A program made the translations under genes and the position numbers. This document shows, one piece after another, positions 49,641-62,640 of a stretch of DNA of 64,000 nucleotides. How positions within the stretch are numbered: position 1 is the stretch's first letter; every line of letters starts with the position of its first letter. The notes beneath the pieces are model-generated. The model ran no database searches. It was given only the letters and a program-made list of their open reading frames with translations, and had not been told where the DNA came from. Source of the DNA: Mercurialis annua (lineage: Eukaryota > Streptophyta > Magnoliopsida > Malpighiales > Euphorbiaceae); NCBI RefSeq assembly GCF_937616625.2, contig NC_065571.1, forward strand, positions 26,300,201 to 26,364,200, read 5' to 3'.

Positions 49641-52600
49641 ACGTTTTTTGTGATTTAAGCCGAACATTTACAAGCGCTACGAAACAAAACCAAACGTTTC
49701 ACCTTTTTAGTAATTTAAGCCAAATGTTTACAAACGCTACGAAACAAATCCAAATGTTTCACCATTTTAGAAATTTAAGCCAAACGTTTGCAAACATTAC
49801 GAAACAAATCCAAATGTTTCACCTTTTTAGCAATTTAAGCCAAACATTTACAAAATTACGAAACCAATCCAAACGTTTCATCTTTTTAGCAATTTAAGCC
49901 AAATGTTTACAAACTTTACGAAACAAAACCAAACATTTCACCTTCTTAGCAATTTAAGCCAAACATTTATAAACGTTACGAAAAAAATCCTAATGTTTCA
50001 CCTTTATAGCGATTTAAGTCAAACGTTTACAAATATTACGTTAGAAATCCAAACGTTTCATCTTTTTAGCAATTTAAGCCAAACGTTTACAAATGTTACG
50101 GAAAAAATCCAAACATTTTACCTTTTTAGCGATTGAAGCCAAGTGTTTCATCTTTTTAGCGATTTAAGCCAAACGTTTACAAACGTTACGAAATAAAACC
50201 AAACGTTTCACCTTTTAAGTAATTTAAGTCAAACGTTTACAAATATTTATGAATATCTAAACATTAACAAACGCTACGAAACAAATCAAAATGTTTCATC
50301 TTTTTAGCAATTTAAGCCAAACGTTACGAAACAAAACCAAACATTTCACCTTTTAAGCAATTTAAGCCAAACGTCTACAAACGTTACGAAACAAAACCAA
50401 ATGTTTACAAACAATCCGAAACAAAAACAACTGTTTAAAACGTTACAAAACAAAACCAAACGTTTAAAACGTTAATATAAAAAAATAAACGTTTCACCTT
50501 TTTAGCGATTTAAGCCAAACGTTTACAAAAATTACAAAACAAGACCAAACATTTAACCTTTTTAGCAATTTAAGTTAAACATTTACAAACGTTACGAAAC
50601 AAATTCAAACGTTTCATCTTTTTAGCAATTTAAGCCAAACGTCTACAAACGATACGAAACAAATCCAAACGTTTGACCTTTTTAGCAATTTAAGCCAAAT
50701 GTTTACAAACGTTACGAAATAAATCCAATTATTTCACATTTTTAGCAATTTAAGCCAAATGATTACAGACGTTACGAAACAAATCATAACGTTTCACCTT
50801 TTTAGCGATTTAAGCCAAACGTTTACACACGTTACGAAACGAATTCAAATGTTTCACCTTTTTAGCAATTTAAGCCAAACGTTACAAACAATACGAAACA
50901 AATCCAAACATTTCACCTTTTTAGCGATTTAAGCCAAACGTTTACAAACGTTACAAAACAAATCCAGATGTTTCACAATTTTCAAGATTTAAGCCAAATG
51001 CTTACAAACGTTACGAAACAAAACCAAACGGTTCACCTTTTTAGCGATTTAAGCCAATCGTTAACAAAAGTTTCAAAATAAAACCAAACGTTTATAAACG
51101 TTACGAAAAAAATCAAAGCGTTTTGCCATTTTAGCAATTTAAGCCAAACGTTGCGAAACAAATTCAAAAGTTTTACGTTTTTAGTGATTTAAGCCAAACG
51201 TTTAAAAACGTTACAAAAGAAAATCCAAATGTTTCACCTATTAAGCGAGCGATTTAAGCGAAACGTTTACAAATGTTACGAAACAAAACCAAACGTTTCA
51301 TCTTTTTAGCGATTTAAGCCAAATGTTTACAAACGTTATGAAACAAATCCAAACGTTTCACCTTTTTAGCGATTTAAGCCAAGCGTTTACAAACGTTACA
51401 AAACAAATCCAAACGTTTAACCTTTTTAACGATTTAAGCCGAACGTTTACAAACGTTACGAAATAAAACAAAACGTTTAAAACGTTACGAAAAAAACCAA
51501 ACGTTTCACTTTTTTAGCGAATTAAGGCAAATGTTTACAAACATTACAAAACAAGACCAAACTTTTACAAACGTTACGGAAAAAATCCAATCGTTTCACA
51601 TTTTTATTGATTTAAGCCAAACGTTTACAGACGTTACGAAACAAATCCAAACGTTTCTCCTTTTTAGCGATTTAAGCCAAACATTTACGAACGTTAAGAA
51701 ACAAAGACAAACGTTTCGCCTTTTTAGCAATATAAGGCAAACGTTTACAAACGTTACGAAACAAATCCAAACATTTCACCTAACGTTTACAAACGTTACG
51801 AAGCAAAACCAAATATGTCACCTATTTAGATATTTAAGCCAAACGTTTACAAATGTAACAAAACAAAACCAAACGTATACAAACGTTACGAAAAAAATCC
51901 AAGCGTTTAACCCTTTTAGCGATTTAAGCCAAACGCTTACAAACTTTACGAAACAAATCCAAACATTTCACCTTTTTAGCAATTTAAGCTAAACGTTTCC
52001 AAACGTTTCAAAACAAATCCAAATGTTTCATATTTTTAGCAATTTAAGTCAAACGGTTACAAACTTTACAAAACAAATCCAAATGTTTCACCTTTTTAGC
52101 AATTTAAGCCAAATGTTTACAAACGTTACAAAACAAATCCAAGTGTTTCACCTTTTTAAAAATTTAACCCAAACGTTTAAAAAAGTTATGAAACAAATCC
52201 AAATGTTTCACCTTTTTAGCGATTTAAGCAAAACGTTTATAAATGTTACGAAATAAATCCAAATGTTTCCCCTTTTTAGCAATTTAAGCCAAACGTTTAC
52301 AAACGTTACGAAACAAATCAAAGCGTTTCACTTTTTTTAGCAATTTAAGCGAAATGTTTACAAACAACACGAAACAAATCCAAACATTTTACCTTTTTAG
52401 GATTTAAGCCAAACGTTTACAACCGTTACGAAACAAATCCAAACGTTTCCCCTTTTTAGCGATTTAAGCCAAATGTTTATAAAAGTTACGAAACAAATCC
52501 AAACGTTTTGTCTTTTTAGTGATTTAAGCCAAACGTTTACAAACATTTCAAAATAAAACCAAACGTTTAAAATGTTACGAAATAAATCCAAACATTTCAC

Positions 52601-52979
52601 ATTTTTAGCTATTTAAGCCAAATCTTTACAAATGTTACGAAACAAAACCAAGCGTTTCATATTTTTTACAATTTAAGCCAAACGTTTACAAACATTACGA
52701 ATCAAAACCAAGAGTTTCACTTTTTTAGCAATTTATGCCAAACGTTTACAAACAAATCCAAACGTTTAAAATGTTACGAAACAAATCCAAACGTTTCTTC
52801 TTTTTAGCAATTTAAGCCAAACGTTTACAAACGATACGAAGCAAATCCAAGCCTTTCTCCTTTTTAGCAATTTAAGCCAAATGTTTACAAACGTTATGAA
52901 AAAAATAAAAATGTTTCACCTTTTTAGCAATTTAAGCCAAACGTTTAAAAACGTTACGAAACAAATCCATATGTTTCAC

Positions 52980-54780
52980 CTTTTTAGCGATATAAGCTAA
53001 ACGTTTAAAAACGATACGAAACAAATCCAAACGTTTCCCCTTTTTAACTATTTAAGCCAAACGTTTACAATCGTTACGAAACAAATCGAAACGTTTCGCC
53101 TTTTTAGCGATTTAAGCCAAACGTTTACAAACGCTACGAAACAAATCCTAACGTTTTTCCTTTTTAGCAATTTAAGCCAAACGTTTCCAAACGTTACGAA
53201 ACAAATCCAAACGTTTCACCTTTTTAGCAATTTAAGTCAAACGTTTACAAACGTTACAAAACAAATCAAAGTGTTTCACCTTTTTAGCAATTTAAGCCAA
53301 ACATTATGAAACAAATGCAAGTGTTTCACCTTTTTTAAAATTTAAGCCAAACGTTTTAAAAAGTTACGAAACAAATCCAAACGTTTCACCTTTTTAGCGA
53401 TTTAAGCAAAACGTTTACAAACGTTACGAAATAAATCCAAATGTTTCACCTTTTTAGCGATTTCAGCCAAACGTTTACAAACGTTACGAAATAAATCCAA
53501 ACGTTTCCCCATTTTAGCGATTTAAGCCAAACGTTTACAAACGTTACGAAACAAATCCAAATGTTTCACCTTTTTAGCGATTGAAGCCAAACGTTTACAA
53601 AAGTTACGAAACAAATCCAAACGTTTCACATTTTTAGCGATTTAAGCCAAACCTTTACAAACTTTACGAAACAAAACCAAGCGTTTCACCTTTTTAGCAA
53701 TTAATGCCAAACGTTTGCAAACGTAAGGAAACAAATCCAAGCTTTTCACCTTTTTAGCAATTTAAGCCATACGTATACAAACGTTACGAAACAAATCCAA
53801 GTGTTTCACCTTTTTAGAAATTTCAGCCAAACGTTTAAAAACATTACGAAACAAATCAAAATATTTCACTTATTTAGTGATTTAAGCCAATCGTTTACAA
53901 ATTGTACGAAAAAAATCCAAATGTGTCCCCATTTTAGCGATTTAAGCTAAACATTTATAAATGATACGAAACAAATCCAAACGTTTTACCTTTTTAGCAA
54001 TTTAAGCCAAACGTTTACAAACGTTACGAAAGAAATCAAAGCGTTTAACCTTTTTAGCAATTTAGGCCAAACGTTTACAATCATTACGAAACAAATCCAA
54101 ACGTTTCACCTTTTTAGCGGTTTAAATCAAACGTTTACAAACGCTACGAAAAAAATCCAAATGTTTTTTCTTTTTAGCAATTTAAGACAAACGTTTCCAA
54201 ACGTTTCGAAACAATTCCAAACGTTTCACCTTTTTAGCAATTTAAGTCAAACGTTTACAAACGTTACAAAACAAATCAAAGTGTTTCACCTTTTTAGCAA
54301 TTTAAGCCAAACGTTTACAAACGTTACGAAACAAATCCAAGTGTTTCACCTTTTTAAAAATTTAAGCCAAACGTTTTAAAAAGTTATGAAACAAATCCAA
54401 ACGTTTCACCTTTTTAGCGATTTAAGCAAAACGTTTACAAACTTTACGAAATAAATCCAAATGTTTCACCTTTTTAGCGATTTCAGCCAAACATTTACAA
54501 ACGTTACGAAATAAATCCAAACGTTTCCCCATTCTAGCGATTTAATCCAAACGTTTGCAAACGTTACGAAACAAATCCAAATGTTTCACCTTTTTAGCGA
54601 TTGAAGCCAAACGTTTACAAAAGTTACGAAACAAATCCAAACGTTTCACATTTTTAGCGATTTAAGCCAAACCTTTACAAATATTACGAAACAAAACCAA
54701 GCGTTTCACCTTTTTAGCAATTTATGCCAAACATTTACAAACGTAAGGAAACAAATCCAAGCGTTTCTCCTTTTTAGCAA
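52980..54780 (+). repeat. Tandem higher-order unit of about 1.02 kb (17 monomers)
   Basis: Variant monomers recur with a step of 1010-1020 bp: ACGTTTCCAAACG at 53181 and 54191; CAAATCAAAGTGTTTCACC near 53264 and 54274; TTTCAGCC at 53461 and 54481; AAGCCAAACCTTTAC at 53645 and 54665. A third, partial relative of the TTTCAGCC to CCTTTAC stretch lies at about 60500-60720. Confidence 0.8.
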
Positions 54781-54992
54781 TTTAAGCAAAACGTTTACAA
54801 ACGTTACAGAACAAATTAAACTGTTTTCCTTTTTAGCAATTTAAGCCAAACGTTTAAAAACGTTACGAAACAAATCCAAACGTTTTTAGCGATATAAGCC
54901 AAACGTTTACAAACGATACGAAACAAATCCAAACGTTTCACCTTTTTAGCGATTTAAGCCAAACGTTTACAACTGTTATGAAACAAATCCAA

Positions 54993-55019
54993 ACGTTTGT
55001 AAATGTTTGGCTTAAATCG
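54993..55019 (-). repeat. Single R half-monomer patch
   Basis: CCAAACGTTTGTAAATGTTTGG then CTTAAATCG, a brief flip of polarity inside F sequence, returning to F at TTTACGCAAAACG. Confidence 0.75.
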
Positions 55020-55183
55020 ATTTACGCAAAACGTTTACAAACATTACGAAAAAAATCCAAACGTTTCACCTTTTTAGCGATTTAAGCCAAACGTTTACAA
55101 ACATTACCAAACAAATCCAAAAGTTTCACCTTTTTAGCGATTTATGTCGAACGTTTACAAACGTTAAGAAACAAAACCAAATG
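55020..55183 (+). repeat. Short F satellite segment
   Basis: Fewer than three F monomers between two polarity switches. Ends at AAACCAAATG joined to TTAGGCTTATATCG. Confidence 0.85.
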
Positions 55184-56836
55184 TTAGGCTTATATCGCTA
55201 AAAAGGTGAAACGTTTGGTTTTGTTTCATTACGTTTGTAAACTTTTGGCTTAAATCGATAAAAATGTGAAACGTTTCGATTTGTTTCGTAACGTTTGTAA
55301 ACGTTTGGCTTATATTACTAAAAAGGTGAAACGATTGGATTTGTTTCATAACGTTATAAACATTTGGATTTGTTTCGTAACATTTGTAAACGTTTGGCTT
55401 AAATCGCTAAAAAGGGAAAATGTTTGGCTTAAATTGCTAAAAAAGGGAAATGTTTGGATTTGTTTTGTAACGTTTGTAAACGTTTGCCTTAAATCGCTAA
55501 AAAGGATAAACGTTTGGTTTTGTTTCGTAATGTTTTTAAATGTTTGGCTTAAATCACAAAAAAGGTGAAAAGTTTGGATTTGTTTCGTAACGTTTATAAA
55601 TGTTTGGCATAAATCGCTAAAAAGGTGAAACACTTGGATTTGTTTCGTAACGTTTGTATACATTTGGTTTTGTTTTGTAACGTTTGTAAACGTTTGGCTT
55701 AAATCGCTAAAAAGGTGAAACGTTTGGATTTGTTTCGAAACTTTTGTAAACGTGTTTGACTTAAATAGCTAAAACGGTGAAACGCTTGGCTTCAATCACT
55801 AAAAAGGTGAAACGTTTCGATTTGTAACGTAATGTTTGTAAACGTTTGACATAAATCTCTATAAAGGTAAAACATTTGAATTTGTTTCGTAACGTTTGAA
55901 AACACTTGGCTTAAATTGGTAAAAAGGTGAAACGTTTGGATTTGTTTCGTAAATTTATTTCATAACGTTTGTAAACGTTTGGCTTAAATCGCTAAAAAGG
56001 TGAAACGTTTGGATTTGTTTCCTAACGTTTGTAAATGTTTGGCTTAAATCGCTAAAAATGTGAAACGTTTGGTTTTGATTCACCTTTTCGTAAACGTAAA
56101 TTAATTATAATTAACTAGTTATTAAAATTAACTAAACTAAAATAAACTAAATTAATCTAAATCGCTAAAAATGTGAAACATTTTAAATGTTTGGCTTGAA
56201 TCGCTAAAAATGGGAAACATTTAGATTTGTTTTGTAACGTTTCTAAACGTTTTGCTTAAATTGCTAAAAAGACAAAACGTTTCGATTTCTTTCGTAACGT
56301 TTGGAAACGTTTGGCATCAATTGCCAAAAAGGAGAAACGTTCGGATTTGTTTCCTAACGTTTGTAAACGTTTGGCTTCAATCGCTAAAAAGGTGAAACGT
56401 TTGGATTTGTTTCGTAACGTTTGTATACGTTTGGCTGAAATCTCTAAAAAGGTAAAACGTTTGGATTTGTTTCGTAAAGTTTGTAAATGTTTGGCTTAAA
56501 TCGCTAAAAAGGTGAAACATTCGGATTTGTTTCGTAACGTTTTGAAACGTTTGGCTTAAATCGCTAAAAATGTGAAACGTTTGGTTTTGTATCGTAATGT
56601 TTGTAAACGTTTGGCTTAAATCGCTAAACAGGGGGAATGTTTTGTTTTGTTTCATAACCTTTGTAAACGTTTGGCTTAAATCGCTAAAATGGGGAAACGT
56701 TTGGATTTTTTTCGTAACGTGTTTGTTTGGCTTAAATCGCCAAAAATGTGAAACGTTTGGATTTGTTTTGTAACATTTATTAAACATTCAAATTCAATTG
56801 CTTAAAAGGTGAAACGCTTGGATTTATTTCGAAACG
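55184..56836 (-). repeat. Satellite block, R orientation (third R-F paralog)
   Basis: R monomers with the AAATTTATTTCATAACG landmark near 55948 and the AT-rich spacer at 56098-56160. Ends at the R-to-F switch near 56836 (TTTCGAAACGTTTACAAACG). Layout parallels 36797-38132. Confidence 0.9.
56098..56160. other. AT-rich non-satellite spacer, copy 2
   Basis: Same core as 37485-37536 (ATAATTAACTAGTTATTAA, AAACTAAATTAATCTAAATC), with a further ACTAAACTAAAAT repeat. It sits at the equivalent place, after TTCGTAAACGTA. Confidence 0.8.
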
Positions 56837-57559
56837 TTTACAAACGTTAAGAAACAAAACCAAATGTTTATAAACATTACGAAACAAATCCAAACGTTTC
56901 TCCTTTTTAGCAATTTAAGCCAAACGTTTACAAAGGTTACGAAACAAATCCAAGCGTTTCCCCTTTTTAAAAATTTAAGCCAAAAGTTCATAAACATTAC
57001 GAAACAAATCCAAACGTTTCCCCTTTCTGGTGATTGAAGCCAAACGTTTACAAACGTTATGAAACAAATCCAAACCTTTACAAACGTTACGAAAGAAAAC
57101 CAAACATTTCACCTTTTTAGCGATTTAAGCCAATTGTTTACAAACGTTACGAAACAAATCTAATAAGTTTCTCCATTTTAGCGATTTAAGCCAAACGTTT
57201 AAAACGTTACGAAACAAATCCAAACGTTTTTCCTTCTTAGCGATTTAAGCCAAACGTTTACAAACGTTACGAAACAAATCCAAGCCAAACGTTTACAAAC
57301 GTTATGAAACAAATCCAAATGCTTCACCTTTGTAGCTATTGAAATCAAATGTTTACAAACGTTACGAAACCAATCCAAACGTTTCACCATTTTAGCGATT
57401 TAAGTCAAACTTTTACACACGTTACGAAACAAATCCAACTGTTTTACCTTTTTAGCAATTTAAGCCAAACATGTAAATTGAAGCCAAACGTTTACCTTTA
57501 TAGCGATTTAAGCCAAATATTTACTAATTTACGAAACAAACCAAACGTTTCAAATGTTA

Positions 57560-57650
57560 CGAAACAAATCCAAACGTTTGGATTTGTTTCGCTAATCTTT
57601 GAGTCTTTCGTAACGTTTGGTTTTTTTTCTATATGTTTGTAAACGGAACA
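57560..57650. repeat. Palindrome cassette copy 3
   Basis: Perfect 32-bp palindrome at 57560-57591 (arm CGAAACAAATCCAAAC), then GCTAATCTTTGAGTC, R segment, CTATATGTTTGTAAACGG and return to F. Confidence 0.85.
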
Positions 57651-59142
57651 AAAACAAACGTTTCACAATTTTAGCGATTTAAGCCAAATGTTAATAAACG
57701 CTACGAAACAAAACCAAACGTTTCACCTTTTTAGCGATTTAAGCCAAACGTTTCGAAACAAATCCAAACATTACACTTTTTTAGCGATATAAGCCAAACG
57801 TTTACAAACGTTACGAAATAAATCCAAGCGTTTCACCTGTTTAACAATTTATGACATATGTTTACAAACGATACGAAACAAATCCAAATATTTCACCTTT
57901 TTAGCGATTCAAGCCAAACGCTTACAAACGTTACGAAACAAAACCAAACGTGTCACCTTTTTAACGATTCAAGCCAAACGTTTACAAACATTACGAAACA
58001 AAACCAAACGTGTCACCTTTTTAGATATTTAAGCCAAACGATTACAAACGTTACACAAAACCAAACGTTTAAAAGCGTTACGAAAAAAATCAAAGTGTTT
58101 AACCTTTTTAGCAATTTAAGCCAAACATTTACAAACTTTACGGAACAAAACCAAACGTTTCATATTTTTAGCAATTCAAGCCAAACATTTACAAACGTTA
58201 CGAAACAAAAACAAAAGGTTCACCTTTTTAGCAATTTAAGCCAAACATTTACAAACGTTACGAAATAAAACCAAACGTTTCACCTTTTTAGCGATTTAAG
58301 CTAAACTTTACAAACGTTACGGAACAAAACCAAACGTTTCCCCTTTTTAGCAATTTAGGCCAAACGTTCACAAACGATACGAAACAAAATCTAACGTTTC
58401 ACCTTTTCAGCGATTTAAGCCGAACGTTTACAAACGTTACAAAAATAAACCAAACGTTTACAAACATTACGAAATAAATCCAAGCGTATAACTTTTTAGA
58501 AATTTAAGCCAAACTTTTATAAACGTTACGAAACAAATCCAGACGTTTCACCGTTTAAGCGATTTAAGCTAAACTATTACAAATTCTATGAAACAAATCC
58601 AAATGTTTCACCTTTTTAGCAATTTAAGCCAAACGTTTCCAAACGTTACGTAACAAATCCAAACGTATCACCTTTTTAGCAATTTAAGTCAAACATTTAC
58701 AAACATTACAAAACAAATCCAAGTGTTTCACCTTTTTAGCAATTTAAGCCAAACGTTAAAAACGTTACGAAACAAATCCAAGTGTTTCAACTTTTTAGCA
58801 ATTTAAGTAGAACGTTTAAAAAAGTTACGAAACAAATCCAAACGTTTCAACTTTTTAGCGATTTAAGCAAAACGTTTACAAACGTTATGAAACAAATCCA
58901 AATGCTTCACCTTTGTAGCTATTGAAATCAAATGTTTACAAACGTTACGAAACCAATCCAAACGTTTCACCATTTTAGCGATTTAAGTCAAACGTTTACA
59001 CACGTTACGAAACAAATCCAACTGTTTTACCTTTTTAGCAATTTAAGCCAAACATGTAAATTGAAGCCAAACGTTTACCTTTATAGCGATTTAGGCCAAA
59101 TATTTACTAATTTACGAAACAAACCAAACGTTTCAAATGTTA

Positions 59143-59234
59143 CGAAACAAATCCAAACGTTTGGATTTGTTTCGCTTATCTTTGAGTCTTTCGTAACGTT
59201 TGGTTTTGTTTTCTATATGTTTGTAAACGGAACA
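59143..59234. repeat. Palindrome cassette copy 4
   Basis: Perfect 32-bp palindrome at 59143-59174, then GCTTATCTTTGAGTC, an R segment and CTATATGTTTGTAAACGG. It is copy 3 moved by the 1.58-kb duplication. Confidence 0.85.
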
Positions 59235-60839
59235 AAAAACAAACGTTTCACAATTTTAGCGATTTAAGCCAAATGTTAATAAACGTTACGAAATAAAACC
59301 AAACGTTTCACCTTTTTAGCGATTTAAGCCAAACATTTACAAACGTTTCGAAACAAATCCAAACATTACACTTTTTTAGCGATATAAGCCAAACGTTTAC
59401 AAACGTTGCGAAATAAATCCAAGCGTTTCACCTGTTTAACAATTTATGACATATGTTTACAAACGATACGAAACAAATCCAAATATTTCACCTTTTTAGC
59501 GATTCAAGCCAAACGTTTACAAACGTTACGAAACAAAACCAAACGTGTCACCTTTTTAGATATTTAAGCCAAACGATTACAAACGTTACACAAAACCAAA
59601 CGTTTACAAGCGTTACGAAAAAAATCAAAGCGTTTAACCTTTTTAGCAATTTAAGCCAAACATTTACAAACTTTACGGAACAAAACCAAACGTTTCATAT
59701 TTTTAGTAATTCAAGCCAAACATTTACAAACGTTACGAAACAAAAACAAAAGGTTCACCTTTTTAGCAATTTAAGCCAAACATTTACAAACGTTACGAAA
59801 TAAAACCAAACGTTTCACCTTTTTAGCGATTTAAGCTAAACTTTACAAACGTTACGAAACAAAACCAAACGTTTCCCCTTTTTAGCAATTTAGGCCAAAC
59901 GTTCACAAACGATACGAAACAAAATCTAACGTTTCACCTTTTCAGCGATTTAAGCCGAACGTTTACAAACGTTACAAAAATAAACCAAACGTTTACAAAC
60001 ATTACGAAATAAATCCAAGCGTATAACTTTTTAGCAATTTAAGCCAAACTTTATAAACGTTATGAAACAAATCCAGACGTTTCACCGTTTAAGCGATTTA
60101 AGCTAAACTATTACAAATTCTATGAAACAAATCCAAATGTTTCACCTTTTTAGCAATTTAAGCCAAACGTTTCCAAACGTTACGTAACAAATCCAAACGT
60201 ATCACCTTTTTAGCAATTTAAGTCAAACGTTTACAAACATTACAAAACAAATCCAAGTGTTTCACCTTTTTAGCAATTTAAGCCAAACGTTAAAAACGTT
60301 ACGAAAAAAATCCAAGTGTTTCAACTTTTTAGTAATTTAAGTAGAACGTTTAAAAAAGTTATGAAACAAATCCAAACGTTTCAACTTTTTAGCGATTTAA
60401 GCAAAACGTTTACAAACGTTATGAAATGAATTCAAATGTTTCACCTTTTTAGCGATTTCAGCAAAACATTTACAAACGTAACGAAATAAATTCAAATGTT
60501 TCACCTTTTTAGCTATTTCAGCCAAACGTTTATAAACGTTACGAAACAAATCCAAACGTTTCTCCATTTTAGCGATTTAGGCCAAATGTTTACAAACGTT
60601 ACGAAACAAATCCAAATGTTTCACCTTTTTAGCGATTGAAGCCAAACGTTTACAAAAGTTACGAAACTAATCCAAACGTTTCACATTTTAAGGGATTTAA
60701 GCCAAACCTTTACAAACGTTACGAAACAAAACCAAGTGTTTCACCTTTTTAGCAATTCAAGCCAAACGTTTACAAACGTAATGAAACAAATCCAAGCTTT
60801 TCACCTTTTTAGAAATTTAAGCCAAATGTTTACAAACGT

Positions 60840-62640
60840 TACGAAACAAATCCAAGTGTTTCCCCTTTTTAGCGATTTAAGCCAAACATTTATAAATGCT
60901 ACGAAACAAATCCAAACGTTTCACCTCTTTATCAATTTAAGCCAAACGTTTACAAACGTTACGAAACAAATCAAAGCATTTCACCCTTTTAGCAATTTAA
61001 GCCAAACGTTTACAAACGACACAAAACAAATCCAAACATTTCACCTTTTTAGGATTTAAGCCAAACGTTTACAACCATTACGAAACAAATTTAAACGTTT
61101 CCCCTTTTTAGCGATTTAAGCCAAACATTTACAAACGTTACGAAACAAATCCAAACGTTTTGTCTTTTTAGCGATTTAAGCCAAACGTTTACATACGTTA
61201 CAAAACAAAACCAAACGTTTAAAACGTTATCAAACAAATCCAAACATTTCACATTTTTAGCTATTTAAGCCAAATCTTTACAAATGTTACAAAACAAAAT
61301 CAAACGTTTCACCTTTTTTACAATTTAAGCCAAACGTTTACAAACGTTACGAAACAAATCCAAGATTTTCACTTTTTTAGCAATTTAAGCCAAACGTTTA
61401 AAAACATTACGAAACAAATCCAAACGTTTCTCCTTTTTAGCAATTTAAGCCAAACGTTTACAAACGATACGAAACAAATATTTCACCTTTTTAGCGATTT
61501 AAGCCAAACATTTACAAATTGTACGAAACAAATCCAAATGTTTCCCCTTTTTAGCGATTTAAGCCAAACATTTATAAATGCTACGAAACAAATCCAAACG
61601 TTTGACCTCTTTAGCAATTTAACCCAAACATTTACAAAAGTTACAAAACAAATCAAAGTGTTTCACCTTTTTAACAATTTAAGCCAAACGTTTACAAACG
61701 ACACGAAACAAATCCAAACATTTCACCTTTTTAGCAATTTAAGCCAAACATTTACAAACGATACGAAACAAATCCAAGCTTTTCTCCTTTATAGCAATTT
61801 AAGCCAAACGTTTACAAACGTAATGAAACAAATCTAAGCTTTTCACCTTTTTAGAAATTTAAGCCAAATGTTTACAAACGTTACGAAACAAATCCAAGTG
61901 TTTCCCCTTTTTAGCGATTTAAGCCAAACATTTAAAATCATTACGAAACAAATCCAAATATTTCACCTTTTTAGCGATTTAAGCCAAACGTTTACAAATT
62001 GTACGAAACAAATCCAAATGTTTCCCCTTTTTAGCGATTTAAGCCAAACGTTTATAAATGCTACGAAACAAATCCAAACGTTTCACCTCTTTAGCAATTT
62101 AAGCTAAACGTTTACAAACGTTACAAAACAAATCAAAGCGGTTCACCTTTCTAGCAATATAAGCCAAACGTTTACAAACGACACGAAACAAATCCAAACA
62201 TTTAACCTTTTTAGGATTTAAGCCAAACGTTTACAACCGTTACGAAACAAATTTAAACGTTTCCCCTTTTTAGCGATTTAAGCCAAACATTTACAAACGT
62301 TACGAAACAAATCCAAACGTTTTGTCTTTTTAGCGAATTAAGCCAACCGTTTACAAACGTTACACAAAAAAACCAAACGTTTAAAACGTTACGAAACAAA
62401 TCCAAACATTTCACATTTTTAGCTATTTAAGACAAATCTTTACAAATGTTACAAAACAAAACCAAGCGTTTCACCTTTTTTACTATTTAAGCCAAACGTA
62501 TACAAACGTTACGAAACAAATCCAACCGTTTCACTTTTTTAGCAATTTAAGCCAAACTTTTAAAAACATTACAAACAAATCCAACTGTTTCTCCTTTTTA
62601 GCAATTTAAGCCAAACGTTTAGAAACGTTACGAAACAAAT
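60840..62640 (+). repeat. Nested higher-order repeats, about 1.16 kb and 0.48-0.68 kb
   Basis: The short monomer CCTTTTTAGGATTTAAGCC followed by TTTACAACC recurs at about 61050 and 62210 (step 1160), each time followed by a CGTTTTGTCTTTTTAGCG monomer; the same pair is at 52397-52510. The variant TTTATAAATGCTACG recurs near 60890, 61570 and 62050 (steps 680 and 480). Confidence 0.75.

Larger units (their letters stand above)
49263..54992 (+). repeat. Satellite block, F orientation, right of the retrotransposon
   Basis: Continues the monomer interrupted at 38608. Near 49286-49300 is the CAAATCC or TAAATCC to AAGCC join that marks this paralog, and at 49570 a palindrome cassette. Monomers from 53100 to 54800 keep 60-bp register almost without indels. 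Confidence 0.95.
57305..60420 (+). repeat. Tandem duplication of a 1.58-kb block with a palindrome cassette
   Basis: Copy one 57305-58887, copy two 58888 to about 60420. Both start at CAAATCCAAATGCTTCACC with CTTTGTAGCTATTGAAATC and include a palindrome cassette. Identity is high by eye, with few differences per 100 bases. Copy two is about 50 bp shorter overall; it lacks one monomer of the CGTGTCACC type (near 57940-58000 in copy one) and keeps a monomer half that copy one lost near 57750. Confidence 0.9.
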
